A DNA stretch of 64,000 bases from Pseudomonas fortuita (GTDB lineage Bacteria; Pseudomonadota; Gammaproteobacteria; Pseudomonadales; Pseudomonadaceae): contig NZ_CP114035.2 of NCBI RefSeq assembly GCF_026898135.2, forward strand, positions 3,637,501 to 3,701,500, written 5' to 3'. The stretch's first letter is position 1. Every line of letters starts with the position of its first letter. Both the position numbers and the translations under genes were made by a program. Positions 26,506-35,227 of the stretch are shown here, piece after piece. The notes below the pieces were generated by a model, which was not told the DNA's origin, ran no database searches, and saw only the letters and a program-made list of their open reading frames with translations.

Positions 26506-28664
26506 TTATTGCCACTCAACAGCGCAAGCAATTTCGCTCGCGTTTCACCGTCAAGATCCTCAGGATTCAGTTCACCCGTTTCTAGGGCGTGAGTCAGCTC
26601 CTGCGCATTGTACTTCTTTTGCTCCAAGCGCTGCTTGTCATGCTCCGACAAATCACGATGAACAATACGCAATTTACTCAGTTGCGCGTCGGTGGGGTAG
26701 ACCATGTCCAATCGATACTGATGCTGCTTCAACTGCGCATACTCTTGCACCAACGCATCCATGCCAGGTCCATGACCAACCACCCGTACCCAACCCTTGC
26801 TTCGGGTAATTGCGGTAAACAGTCGATTGCGCAGCGTCGACAATCCAGCACCCACGCCATCACATTCCTGTGCATTAATGACGTACACCATCCCGGCCTC
26901 GTTACCCTTGGCCCGATAGATACCGGTGAAGGTCACCGAGCCCAAATCAGAGCGGAAGAAGACATCTTGGTCAGTATCGACGCCGGCCAGGTGGCTTTGA
27001 ATACCTCGACCAAATAAGGTCTTTCGTATTGCGGCACAGCGCTCACGAGCGTTGATTGGATTAGGGTTGATCACGATGACATCATCGTAACGCAGCTCAT
27101 CCTCACTCAGGTTCTTCTCGATCTGCTGGGCAACCCAGTCATTCTGTTCGGCTTCACTGTTGAACTTGATAATCTGCACCAGCTCATCGATGGACGAGTG
27201 GGTTTCGAGGAACAGAGGACTGGTTTCATCGGTTCGCTCCAACGACACTCGTGCGCCCTTTCTCAGGTCGCCCGTGTGGACGCGATAACCGATCTCCCCC
27301 CATAGAGCAGGCTGTTCAAACATCTGCACCAGGCCAGTCTCCGCCATTTTTGGGGGAGCACGGTAGACTCCGAAACCCAAGGCATGTGCGGTGACCAGCA
27401 CCGGTCGCGAATTCCGATAGCATTTTTGCAGAATCACGTCTCGCCGTTGCTGGTGATCTCCGGCGAACGAGACCAGGGCATTCCCTTCTTCATCCGCTCC
27501 GAACAGATCTTCAGGCGGTGGCAGCGATGTACCGGACAGGTTTTGCAATTCATCGTACGCATAAACCAGCCGCTTCGGCGCCTTAAGCATGGAATAGCAC
27601 AGCTGCAGGAAACTCGGCGAAAAATCTTGCGCCTCATCTACCAGAATGGTGTCGTAGACATCTAACGACTTGTTGATTTTACTGAGCGCGGCCTTACAGG
27701 CGCCGTCAAACGCCCGATTGCTGCCACCAAAGTGGCTACTGGCAGTGCGAAAATCGTAGAAATCAGTGCCACTCTGGCGGCACGCTTCGTAATACATCCC
27801 ATCTCGCTCCGCCCCGCCAGGAGCGCCCCAAGCATTCAAGATCCGAAGCTTGGTCCAATCGGGTTCTTCACCACTCTGCTCGATACAGAAATTGTTGATC
27901 AACCGTTTAAACTGCCCCTTCAAAGAACGAGTGTTAAAGGTTACGGCGATTCGCCAATCGGGCTGTTGGGTATGCAGGTAAGCGGCTTTTAGCGCTAGCA
28001 CGATGGTTTTACCCGAGCCCGCCAAGCCGCGAATACGCTGTACCCCTTCAACGGTCTCCACGACAGCACGATTCTGCCGGTAATCCAGGGTGGCAATGGA
28101 GTCTTCCAGCTTTTTCAGCTTCGCACCGAGCGAGTCGACGCGCGTCACTTCACGTTTTGAGCGGCTCTTGCGGATTGACGACAGGCTCTCGATGGCCGAC
28201 GTCGTCAGGCGATAAATTTCATCATCCGCATTGTCCCATTCCAAACTCTGTATCAGCGACGCGAGATTGTGCTCATTCGCCAGCGGGTAATCTTCTTGCG
28301 CATGACTTGCAAGATTGATCAACGATGGCGCGAAGGTGATGACATGCAACTGCGGCAGGAGCTTCCGCCCCTTCATCAGGTCTTTATGCAGTTTCAGCTT
28401 CGATTCGATCTTGTTGACGAGATCATCTTGACGATCAGCATAGTCGCCTAGATTCTGCCCTTCTACTATATCGAAGAGAATGACGCCTTTATCGGGATTC
28501 AAAAAAGTCGCATCCACGAAATACTTGCCTTCGGGAGTTGCAATCAATGGGTAACCGAAGAAACAACTACCATCAAGACCAATGGTATTTGCCAAACAGT
28601 CTTCAAGGGCGGCAGACGCAGCGGGTTTGCCATTCGTACCTCGGGTGAACTCCACTGTATTCAT
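26502..28664 (-). CDS. SF1 (UvrD/DUF2075-like) helicase with N-terminal nuclease-like region
   Basis: A 720-residue protein. Residues about 1-130 resemble a NERD or restriction-like fold (FVDATFLNPDKGVILFD), but the final lysine of a nuclease site is not evident, so activity there is uncertain. The SF1 helicase core follows: Walker A GLAGSGKT near 213-220, motif II VDEAQDFSP, and a C-terminal RecA lobe with TFTGIYRAKGNEAGMVYV and LFTAITRSKGWV. The start is the ATG at 28664; longer in-frame starts (TTG at 28712) lack a ribosome site. It is the first gene of an operon with DUF2290. It probably unwinds or moves along phage or damaged DNA for its partner. Confidence 0.8.
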   Translation of the reverse strand: MNTVEFTRGTNGKPAASAALEDCLANTIGLDGSCFFGYPLIATPEGKYFVDATFLNPDKGVILFDIVEGQNLGDYADRQDDLVNKIESKLKLHKDLMKGRKLLPQLHVITFAPSLINLASHAQEDYPLANEHNLASLIQSLEWDNADDEIYRLTTSAIESLSSIRKSRSKREVTRVDSLGAKLKKLEDSIATLDYRQNRAVVETVEGVQRIRGLAGSGKTIVLALKAAYLHTQQPDWRIAVTFNTRSLKGQFKRLINNFCIEQSGEEPDWTKLRILNAWGAPGGAERDGMYYEACRQSGTDFYDFRTASSHFGGSNRAFDGACKAALSKINKSLDVYDTILVDEAQDFSPSFLQLCYSMLKAPKRLVYAYDELQNLSGTSLPPPEDLFGADEEGNALVSFAGDHQQRRDVILQKCYRNSRPVLVTAHALGFGVYRAPPKMAETGLVQMFEQPALWGEIGYRVHTGDLRKGARVSLERTDETSPLFLETHSSIDELVQIIKFNSEAEQNDWVAQQIEKNLSEDELRYDDVIVINPNPINARERCAAIRKTLFGRGIQSHLAGVDTDQDVFFRSDLGSVTFTGIYRAKGNEAGMVYVINAQECDGVGAGLSTLRNRLFTAITRSKGWVRVVGHGPGMDALVQEYAQLKQHQYRLDMVYPTDAQLSKLRIVHRDLSEHDKQRLEQKKYNAQELTHALETGELNPEDLDGETRAKLLALLSGNK

Positions 28665-28897
28665 AAAGGCATCCAGACTAAAGGGGTGAGTGTCGCACAC
28701 TGCTTCACACAATCATGCCGAGGAGTATACGAACAATAGAAGGCTACAGCGACCCCCTCCCCTGCCTCTAAGCGAGTAGCTGAATCAGCTAAAACGGCCA
28801 TTACCCTGCTGCGCATCACACGGTGGACGATGCACTGGAGCAAGCGAACGGAAGAGGTTCCTACCACTAGAGCGCCACGCAGACAGAGCCGAGCCCC

Positions 28898-29068
28898 TCA
28901 GTCCCTGGCCAAGTTGCACGCTTCAAGACTGTCGCCCTGGGCCGAGGCATAGCCGTCAGCCGTGTTCAGGGCGACTACCAGATTGCGCGTACCGTTCCAG
29001 GTGGTGCTCACTGAAATGATGGGCCGACGACCCAGCAACAGAGTACCGCAGGCAGCGTTTTGACCGCG
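28898..29068 (-). pseudogene. Coding-like fragment directly after and in frame with the tnpS stop
   Basis: Reading on past the tnpS stop codon in the same frame gives 56 residues without a stop (for example ACGTLLLGRRPIISVSTTW and LVVALNTADGYASAQGD) ending in TGA at 28898. The composition looks protein-like, but there is no start codon or ribosome site. It is probably the 3' end of a gene cut by insertion of the tnpS segment. The family is not recognised. The rest of the 355 bases between the helicase start and 29069 shows no gene. Confidence 0.35.
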
Positions 29069-30010
29069 TTACTCCGCCCACGCGCCAAATGGCGCCTTGC
29101 TATCTATATAGCGGGTTGCCGTTTGGATGTCGCGCCACCCAACATAGTCCATCAGAGCTTTGCTATTCCACTGATTCGCACTCGCCCAGGTGGCAAAGCC
29201 TCGACGCAAGGAGTGCCCCGAATAGCCCTGCGGATCAACGCTGCTGCTGAACATGATTTGCCGCAGCAGCCGCGAAATACTGTTGGGATTCAGCGCCTGT
29301 GCCGAGAGGTGTCCCCACCGATCGACAGCGCGAAACAGTGGACCGTGCTGGATGCCACTGCACTCCAGCCACTGCTCAACGGCCGTTACCGGGCACAGTC
29401 GCTTCAGCGCCGGCACACTCAGCTGACGACCCCGATTGCTGCGATCAGTTTTACTGCTGGGCAAAAATACCACGAGCCCCTCTCCCCGGCGTATCTGTAG
29501 GTGCTCAGTCTGCAGCCGGCACAGTTCATCGCCGCGTAAGGCCCGCCAAAAGCCCAGCAAAAGCAGGGCGCGATCCCGCGCGGCGCGCAGGCGTACCGCC
29601 TTCTCGCTACTGACCAGCGCCTCCTCAAGGCTGTCGACACAGGCCTGCAAATCCTCTAACGCCAGAGCCTCGGCCTGCTGCTGCGGCTGCAGGTGCAGTG
29701 CCTGGATGCCACGCAAAACATCGCGCACCCGCGCCGTCTTAGTCGGATCGCTAAAACCATGCGCCCGGTGCCACTGGGCCAAGGCCGCCAAGTGTACGCG
29801 CAATGTCCCGCTGCTCAATTGCGCCCCATAGGCGGCCAGGTAGCGCACCACACTTTCGCTGGACGCCGGCAGCAACCCGCCCCACTCCGCCTCGAAGTGT
29901 GCAATGGCTTGAGCATAGCGCCGCTCGGTACTGGCGCGACGCGCGGCCCGGAGATAGCGCTCGGGCAAAGTGTCCACACCTTCCTCCCGCTGTACCCCGT
30001 TCACTGCCAA
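29069..30010 (-). CDS. tnpS: TnpS-like tyrosine recombinase (cointegrate resolution)
   Basis: A 313-residue tyrosine recombinase. The catalytic set is visible: R in WRALRGDEL, K in SSKTDR, HxxR in HSLRRGFATW, W in GWRDIQ and the nucleophile Y in TRYIDSKAPFG. It is transcribed divergently from a KfrA-like coiled-coil gene across a region rich in palindromes. That layout is the hallmark of the tnpS-rst-tnpT module that resolves cointegrates in Tn4651-family transposons of P. putida, where TnpS catalyses strand exchange at rst with help from TnpT. Start uncertain: TTG at 30010, or a GTG near 29977 preceded by GGAGG. The matching replicative transposase TnpA is not in the window. Confidence 0.82.
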   Translation of the reverse strand: MAVNGVQREEGVDTLPERYLRAARRASTERRYAQAIAHFEAEWGGLLPASSESVVRYLAAYGAQLSSGTLRVHLAALAQWHRAHGFSDPTKTARVRDVLRGIQALHLQPQQQAEALALEDLQACVDSLEEALVSSEKAVRLRAARDRALLLLGFWRALRGDELCRLQTEHLQIRRGEGLVVFLPSSKTDRSNRGRQLSVPALKRLCPVTAVEQWLECSGIQHGPLFRAVDRWGHLSAQALNPNSISRLLRQIMFSSSVDPQGYSGHSLRRGFATWASANQWNSKALMDYVGWRDIQTATRYIDSKAPFGAWAE

Positions 30011-30149
30011 AAAACCTGAACAGCGTGATCACGTTCGAGAATCTGGGCTTCTCAAACGTCAGTCTGTCCGATTATTGGTACCGAATCGGGCACCTGTACA
30101 CGTGTACTTCCATACTGTTTGAACAGTACGAAAAAGTGGGAGCAGACCC
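30011..30149. promoter_or_regulatory. rst: Putative rst resolution site and divergent promoters of tnpS/tnpT
   Basis: Three symmetric elements lie in 139 bases. ACGTTCGAGAA (30031-30041) faces TTCTCAAACGT (30049-30059) across a 7-base spacer with one mismatch, the usual geometry of a tyrosine-recombinase core. GTACACGTGTAC (30096-30107) is a perfect palindrome. TACTGTT and AACAGTA (30113-30119 and 30122-30128) flank TG. The first is the best crossover candidate; the others may bind TnpT or regulate it. Confidence 0.7.
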
Positions 30150-31124
30150 ATGGCCCGCGCCGGAATCAACAAAGCCCTCGTGCAGCGAGCACGGGATGCC
30201 CTCCTCGCCCGTGGTCTGTCACCCAGTATCGAGGCCGTGCGTGCAGAACTCGGCCACACGGGCTCGAAGACCACCATCCTTCGCTACCTGCGTGAACTGG
30301 ACGTGGCAGAACCCCATCCGCCACAGGTGAACCTGTCGGAAGAATTGCAGGCGCTGCTGCAGAGTCTAGCTGAGCGTTTGGCGAGTGAAGCGCAGGCGAC
30401 GGTCGCCGTCGACCGCGCCCGCCTGGAGCGGCAACAAGCGGCCTATCAGCAACAGCGCGCGGTAGAGGGCGCGCGCTTCGAGCAGTTGCAAGTGGCACAT
30501 ACCGCAGAGATGGAGGCCCATCGGCAGTTGCGTCTGCGGGAAGTGCAACTGACGGGCCAACTGCAACTGGCCGAAGGCGAGCGACGGCGCCTTGAAGAAG
30601 CCTGCCGGCAACAGCTTCAGCTCCTCGAGGAGCGTGCGACGACGATCCACTCGCTCGAGACCAAACACCAGCAGGCACGTGAATCGCTGGAGCACTTTCG
30701 CCAACAGCATCAACTGCAACGCCAGGAAGAACTGCAGCGGCATGATCAGCAGTTAAGTCAGTTACAAACCGAGGTGCGGGGATTGCGTGAACAACTCGCT
30801 GTCCGCCAGGAAGAACTGACTCAACTCTACCGAGATCTGGAACGTTCGACCGGCGCTCAGGGCTACCAGCAGCAACAGCTCCGTCAGCTCGAGCGTGAGT
30901 TGAACGCCGCGCAACAGCACTTGGCGGCCGAAAAGCTGCTCATGAACCAGGCGCATCAGCAGGCAGAAATAATGGCGAGCGAGATCACCTTGCTACGCGA
31001 GAAGTCCAGGTCTTACCTCCTCGCCCACCGACATGACCAGCGCCTTCTGCGTGCGCAGGCGCAACAACTGGCACGCCTGCAAGGCTTGGTCGAGCCGGGG
31101 TCATCCGACAGTCCAATTCCTTAA
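30150..31124 (+). CDS. tnpT: TnpT-like KfrA_N-domain coiled-coil DNA-binding protein
   Basis: A 324-residue protein. Residues about 5-50 form a KfrA_N-type DNA-binding domain (VQRARDALLARGLSPSIEA, then GSKTTILRYLREL). From about residue 60 to 310 it is an almost continuous Q/E/R/L-rich coiled coil. This architecture matches TnpT, the accessory protein that binds rst and enhances TnpS-mediated cointegrate resolution in Tn4651-type elements; plasmid KfrA proteins share the layout. It is divergent from tnpS with only the palindromic region between. The start at 30150 follows GTGGGAG. It may repress its own promoter through the palindromes at 30096-30128. Confidence 0.82.
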   Translation: MARAGINKALVQRARDALLARGLSPSIEAVRAELGHTGSKTTILRYLRELDVAEPHPPQVNLSEELQALLQSLAERLASEAQATVAVDRARLERQQAAYQQQRAVEGARFEQLQVAHTAEMEAHRQLRLREVQLTGQLQLAEGERRRLEEACRQQLQLLEERATTIHSLETKHQQARESLEHFRQQHQLQRQEELQRHDQQLSQLQTEVRGLREQLAVRQEELTQLYRDLERSTGAQGYQQQQLRQLERELNAAQQHLAAEKLLMNQAHQQAEIMASEITLLREKSRSYLLAHRHDQRLLRAQAQQLARLQGLVEPGSSDSPIP

Positions 31125-31458
31125 TGACGGATCAAGCCTGGCGCGGAGTCGTCCCTCAGGCGAGCGTAGGTGTGTGCCTCAGCGCATACTCGGTAGGAAA
31201 GTTAAGAAAAAATGCAGGAAAAACTCAAAACTGAAGATTTTCATGGGCCGCTGAAGAAAAAACTGACGACCGAGTCTTTTTGAACAGAAAATTCCCGCAT
31301 AGCCTCATACCACTCAAGCACTAGGCTAGCCTGTCACAGCGACCTGGCGGTCCCTGCTCACGACACTGGGTCCTGCCCGCACAAGGCCGGATTGTGGGCT
31401 TACGGATCAAATCGTTAAATTGGGTGGTAGGCGGCCACTGATCACCAGACGGAAATCC
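31125..31458. other. Intergenic stretch after tnpT
   Basis: About 330 bases with no credible gene. An A-rich segment lies at 31200-31265. I see no clear terminator or element end here. Confidence 0.5.
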
Positions 31459-31887
31459 ATGTGTATGCGCCCTACCCTTTCCCGTGAAACGGCCATGCTG
31501 GAGAAGGGCAAAGTACGCCTCCTGAGAAGCGGTGATTTCTTGACTGCCGATGCGTTTGCCGTGCTGGCTCAGCTGAGCACGGAGCAATGCACTCTTGAAC
31601 TCAAGGAGTGGAAGCGCGCGGGCAACATCTTTTCGCTGGCTCATGAAGACAAGGAATACTTTCCCCTCTATGCCTTTGACCCCGCTTCGAGCTTCCGCCC
31701 ATTTTCGTCATTGGCAGCCATCATCACGACGCTCGGCTCCTGCAAGCCTGACTGGGCTATGGCGCTCTGGTTCGGCTCTTCCAATAGCTACCTGGGGGGC
31801 CAGATGCCGAAAGATGTGATGATGAACGACCCGGGGCGGGTACTGGATGCCGCCCGAAGCGAGACGTATGGGGCGCTACAGGGTTGA
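31459..31887 (+). CDS. Small protein with ParS/MbcA-like (DUF2384-like) C-terminal segment
   Basis: A 142-residue open frame. Its C-terminal third (WFGSSNSYLGGQMP, then DPGRVLDAARSE) resembles the C-terminal domain of Xre/MbcA/ParS antitoxins, which typically shows a W..xxNxxLGGxxPxD..xDPxxV pattern. No Xre helix-turn-helix is visible upstream. The start is uncertain (ATG at 31459 or 31465; ribosome site weak). A mutated copy of the last ~200 bases occurs at 33457-33657, which shows that this sequence was duplicated. No RES-type toxin gene follows. It could be an orphan antitoxin or another member of the domain family. Confidence 0.5.
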   Translation: MCMRPTLSRETAMLEKGKVRLLRSGDFLTADAFAVLAQLSTEQCTLELKEWKRAGNIFSLAHEDKEYFPLYAFDPASSFRPFSSLAAIITTLGSCKPDWAMALWFGSSNSYLGGQMPKDVMMNDPGRVLDAARSETYGALQG

Positions 31888-32317
31888 TTGGAGCCCAACG
31901 GTTTGCCCTGCCTCGCCCGATTCTTAGGCACACCAGACTACGAAACGTTTACCAGCGTAAGCGAAGCAGCTGACACAACAGGCTCAGCATTGGACCCGGG
32001 AAAGCGCTTTTTCGCAGGTAGACTTAACCTGCCAGACGCCCTACAGGCTCCCAACTACGGTCTTTGGAGGCAGCAATGTCGAGAAAGCGACTTTGGTTGC
32101 TACGCTTGGCCAGTGCTTGGCGTGCTTCTGCTTGCAAACGGGCGGTCATCAGAGGCTTGGGTTCGTGTTTGATCTGCTTCATGGGCACCCCGCGTATCAT
32201 GACATTTAGGTGGATAGTATTACGCTCAGCGACCCTGCCCAAGCGCTTCGTCGCCTGCTACTCGAATGCGGCAGCCTCGGGACAGGCAGCAACTGCTACC
32301 TAGAATTTACGTGGTGA

Positions 32318-32503
32318 TCAATAGACACCGTAATCGAGCCGTACCAGGAAATCCGCAACCTCCATGTACCCCTGATCAGTTTCCAAGAGCATGCACGGCA
32401 GACGCCGGCTAAGTCCAATCGCCTGCTTGGTGAGCCATGCTTCAGCCAGTTCAGGATTGCCGAACACTTGCTCAGCTGTCATCAAAATTTGTTCGCGACG
32501 CCT
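32318..32503 (-). pseudogene. Truncated Xre/MbcA/ParS-type antitoxin (C-terminal domain only)
   Basis: About 61 residues, beginning MRRREQILMTAEQVFG and ending LVRLDYGVY, match the DUF2384 domain well: A..VFG, AxxWL, L.RR.P..LL, TDQGYMEV..FL.RLDYGV. Full antitoxins have a further ~80 N-terminal residues, which are not found in frame upstream. The partner RES toxin gene is absent. It is best read as a leftover of a parST-like toxin-antitoxin pair on the minus strand. Confidence 0.6.
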
Positions 32504-32567
32504 CATGAAGCAGCGGTGCTTTAGGCTCCAACACCTGTCAGGAAATGGCGAGCTGAGTACGAGGATT

Positions 32568-32942
32568 CTAAATACAGTCATGCTGCATAACGCCCGAGTG
32601 GTAAACCCCAACTGCATCGGGGAGGTCTGGTTTGCGATTGGAGATGTCTCCCAAGGGCTGCCGGTCCTTTACCCTGTAACGGTATTCATGGGGAGAGAAT
32701 CGTCCCGAGCCAAATAGCAACTGAGCGGTGAACGACTCCACGAACGCAATAGCCTCCCTTTGCACGTAGCGTTCGTAACGGGCGCGATAGGCCCAAGGTA
32801 AGGTAGCGCGGTTGCCTAAGCAAAGGCTGACCAGCTCAGATAAGAGGTAGCCACGGACGTCGTAACGCACATCCGCCGCTTTGAGCACAGTTGCATAACA
32901 AAAGTGGTAAACGAGCGTTGCATCACGGGAGCTCTGGGGCAA
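32568..32942 (-). CDS. Hypothetical protein, possibly degraded
   Basis: A 124-residue open frame with protein-like composition (YLLSELVSLCLGNRATL, then YERYVQREAIAFVESF). I do not recognise a family. It lies directly upstream of the antitoxin remnant on the same strand, in another frame, so it may be the shifted N-terminal part of a decayed gene or an unrelated small gene. The start at 32942 lacks a strong ribosome site. Coding status is uncertain. Confidence 0.3.
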   Translation of the reverse strand: MPQSSRDATLVYHFCYATVLKAADVRYDVRGYLLSELVSLCLGNRATLPWAYRARYERYVQREAIAFVESFTAQLLFGSGRFSPHEYRYRVKDRQPLGDISNRKPDLPDAVGVYHSGVMQHDCI

Positions 32943-33435
32943 TTTTTGATCGCTAATTTCTAAATTCCTATAGCGCCATTAAACAGCTGACGCACTCACG
33001 ACACCAGCGAGTCAGCGATGAGATAGGTTGGGTTCGGCGCTGGTGAAAGGCAAGAACATTTTAAAAGGGTTTCAACCTGAGGACTCTGTGATCCGACAGA
33101 AAAAACTATGCGCATTCCAGGCGCCGAACCCCAGGCCAACCGGGCGAGTTTTCCGAGGACTGTTCGCCGCTAGACAGACGGTTGCCTGTGATCGGTTCAT
33201 CAGATGATTGGAGCATCTGGAAACCTTGGCGTAAGCCTGGAGTGAGCACGACACGGTTCCCCGTAAGGAGAGCGGTTTTATCTACCGGCGAGGGATTTGT
33301 GGTCCCATTACGCTTGAAGATTCTGCGGGCGGCAAGAGCATCCATAAGCGCATGCATCTCGACAATGTTCTCGGGATCACCTGGGTTCGAGTAATCGATC
33401 TTTGAACAAACAGGTTCATAGCCACATAATCAAGG
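32943..33435. other. Gene-poor decayed stretch
   Basis: About 490 bases without a convincing gene. Short open frames exist on both strands (for example 33106-33357 minus) but none has family resemblance or a ribosome site. It is part of a scarred segment between tnpT and the 382-residue gene. Confidence 0.5.
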
Positions 33436-33657
33436 GGTCGACGGCGAACTCAGTTTTCGCCATTGGCAGCCATCATTTCGACGCTAGTCCCCAGCCAGCA
33501 TGACTGCGCTATGGCGCTCTGGTTCAGCTCATCCAATAGCTACCTGAGAGGCCTGATTCCAAGATGTCATGATGGACGACCTGGCGTGGGTACTGGATGC
33601 AGCCTGAAGCGATGCGCATGGGACGCTATTCAATTGACGAGCAGATTCATCACTTGG
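33436..33657 (+). pseudogene. Decayed duplicate of the 3' half of the ParS/MbcA-like gene
   Basis: The bases from 33457 onward repeat 31703-31890 with many substitutions and small indels; both contain CATTGGCAGCCATCAT and TATGGCGCTCTGGTTC. The reading frame is broken after SSSNSYLRGL, so this copy cannot make the same protein. It documents a tandem duplication within the scarred segment. Confidence 0.7.
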
Positions 33658-34078
33658 CGTTGACTTCAACGAGGGGTTTTTCCTCGGTCAGCAACAGACG
33701 ATAGAGCTAACACCACAGGGTCACCCATCAGCGCAGGCATGGCCTGACACCTAATGTGGCGCTAGCGATCGTTGAATAGCGTTGTCGTACCGTTTCACGA
33801 AATCCTGATCGCTGTGCACTCCTGATCGGGTTTCTAAAGCCGGCTAGGTCAGCACCGCCCAAGCCAAATTGGTCAACCGTGTACGCCTAGTAGATGACTA
33901 CCGGGATATGCCCATATGAAGGTCTGAACATATCTGCAAAAAAAATGTGCAGAACCCCGTCACCAAAAATCCCTGGCCAAGCCACGAAAGGCCCGCCCCT
34001 GTTGAGCTATAAGGGCTGGAAAGCGGCGCGAAAAAATGTGCAGTCTTGCCCCCAAATTGATCTAGGCATCACGCCCCT
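33658..34078. other. Gene-free stretch
   Basis: About 420 bases with no credible gene on either strand and no recognised site. Confidence 0.5.
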
Positions 34079-35227
34079 TCAAGGTGGGCCCTGACCACCA
34101 ACAAGTCGAGGGCTGCCGCGACGTCGTTTACCCCCAGGGCGAAGCTGACTCCAATCCACCTGCCGGGCTAATGCATCATGCTCCAGCCAGTATTCCAGCA
34201 CGCGTGTAAATGCCGTCGTGTAAGCCAACCGTTTGAAAGTAAAGACGGCGTCAGCTCGCCATCGTCGTTGCCGCGCGCATCGCGCAAGCAATTCGTCGAC
34301 AGCGGGAGCCGCTAAGTCTTCCACCCCCTCTGCACTAAACAGAGCCAAGTCTGAAACGAACGGTACGCAACAATGCTGGCCTGGTTTGGGGTTGTTGAAG
34401 ATACTCAAATCATGAAACATCAAGCGCAGCGTGCGCAATGCTGCAGCTTCGCTCAAACAATACTCGAGACGCAGTTGCGCTTCTAATGTGGCCAAGCGAG
34501 CCAGGCGGCCCTCAAATTCTTTCACATCTTGCGGCCATCCCGGTACCGGCCATAGAACACCGCGGCGCATCAATTGATCGATCACCAGAAATAACGCAGT
34601 GGCACTTGAACTCACATTCGGATGCAGGCAGTGCAGTAAAAAGACGAGTGCGAATCGCCGAGCAAGCCAGCACCGCGTTGTTTGGTATTGAGGCGCCCGA
34701 CTCGCCAGTACGGCGAGTTGGATGGACAGTACCGGCCACTCGCCAAGGAGCATCAACCGCTGGCGCGCTGTTGGCGAAGCTTCAAGAAAAGGTCGCTGGT
34801 TAATGTGCAGTCGGCGTAATGGCTGATTAAGCATCTTGATCAGATATCGGCGACTCGGCCGCCGCTTCCCTCTTCCCAAGGCATCTAGCAGCCGCGCTGC
34901 CTGCTCCAGATGTAGCAGAACAGTCCACAATGGGCTAGCCAGTGTCATCAACACGATGGGAAAGGCACGGCAGGCCGCTTCACGCACCCTTAGCGACATC
35001 ATCACTCCACTGCAAAAGCGAGACCACTTACCCCGACAGCCTTCACTGGCAAAGCCAAAAACTACCGTTTCAAATCTCTTCCCATATTCCCCAAAGGCGT
35101 CGTATGGCGCTGGAGCCGCAACGATATCCGCTGCGCTGGCCAGTGTTTGAGCCACTATGCGCGCGTAAATGCTTCTGATCGTGCCTCGCAGATTGGAAGG
35201 TAAGCCGTCACCCTCGGTAGCCTTCAC
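34079..35227 (-). CDS. Hypothetical protein of 382 residues, no recognised family
   Basis: A full-length open frame starting with GTG at 35227, with GGGGGCGA a little upstream. It is rich in Leu, Ala and Arg, with predicted long helices. Hydrophobic stretches such as AFPIVLMTLASPLWTVLL (about 90-107) could be buried helices rather than membrane spans, since they are interspersed with many arginines. The C-terminus is strongly basic (GGKRRRGSPRLVGGQ), compatible with nucleic-acid contact. It stands alone between scarred sequence and the AT-rich leader of the Tn7-like region. It could be transposon cargo. No motif allows a function to be named. Confidence 0.6.
   Translation of the reverse strand: MKATEGDGLPSNLRGTIRSIYARIVAQTLASAADIVAAPAPYDAFGEYGKRFETVVFGFASEGCRGKWSRFCSGVMMSLRVREAACRAFPIVLMTLASPLWTVLLHLEQAARLLDALGRGKRRPSRRYLIKMLNQPLRRLHINQRPFLEASPTARQRLMLLGEWPVLSIQLAVLASRAPQYQTTRCWLARRFALVFLLHCLHPNVSSSATALFLVIDQLMRRGVLWPVPGWPQDVKEFEGRLARLATLEAQLRLEYCLSEAAALRTLRLMFHDLSIFNNPKPGQHCCVPFVSDLALFSAEGVEDLAAPAVDELLARCARQRRWRADAVFTFKRLAYTTAFTRVLEYWLEHDALARQVDWSQLRPGGKRRRGSPRLVGGQGPP

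Noticed and set aside
28665..28712. Longer start for the SF1 helicase (TTG at 28712)
   Set aside because: No ribosome site precedes it, and the added residues are not helicase-like. The ATG at 28664 is more credible, although its ribosome site is also weak.
32024..32242. A 72-residue minus-strand frame with a basic helix-like segment
   Set aside because: It could be a small gene, but there is no clear ribosome site or family, and the area is full of decayed sequence; support is too thin to list.
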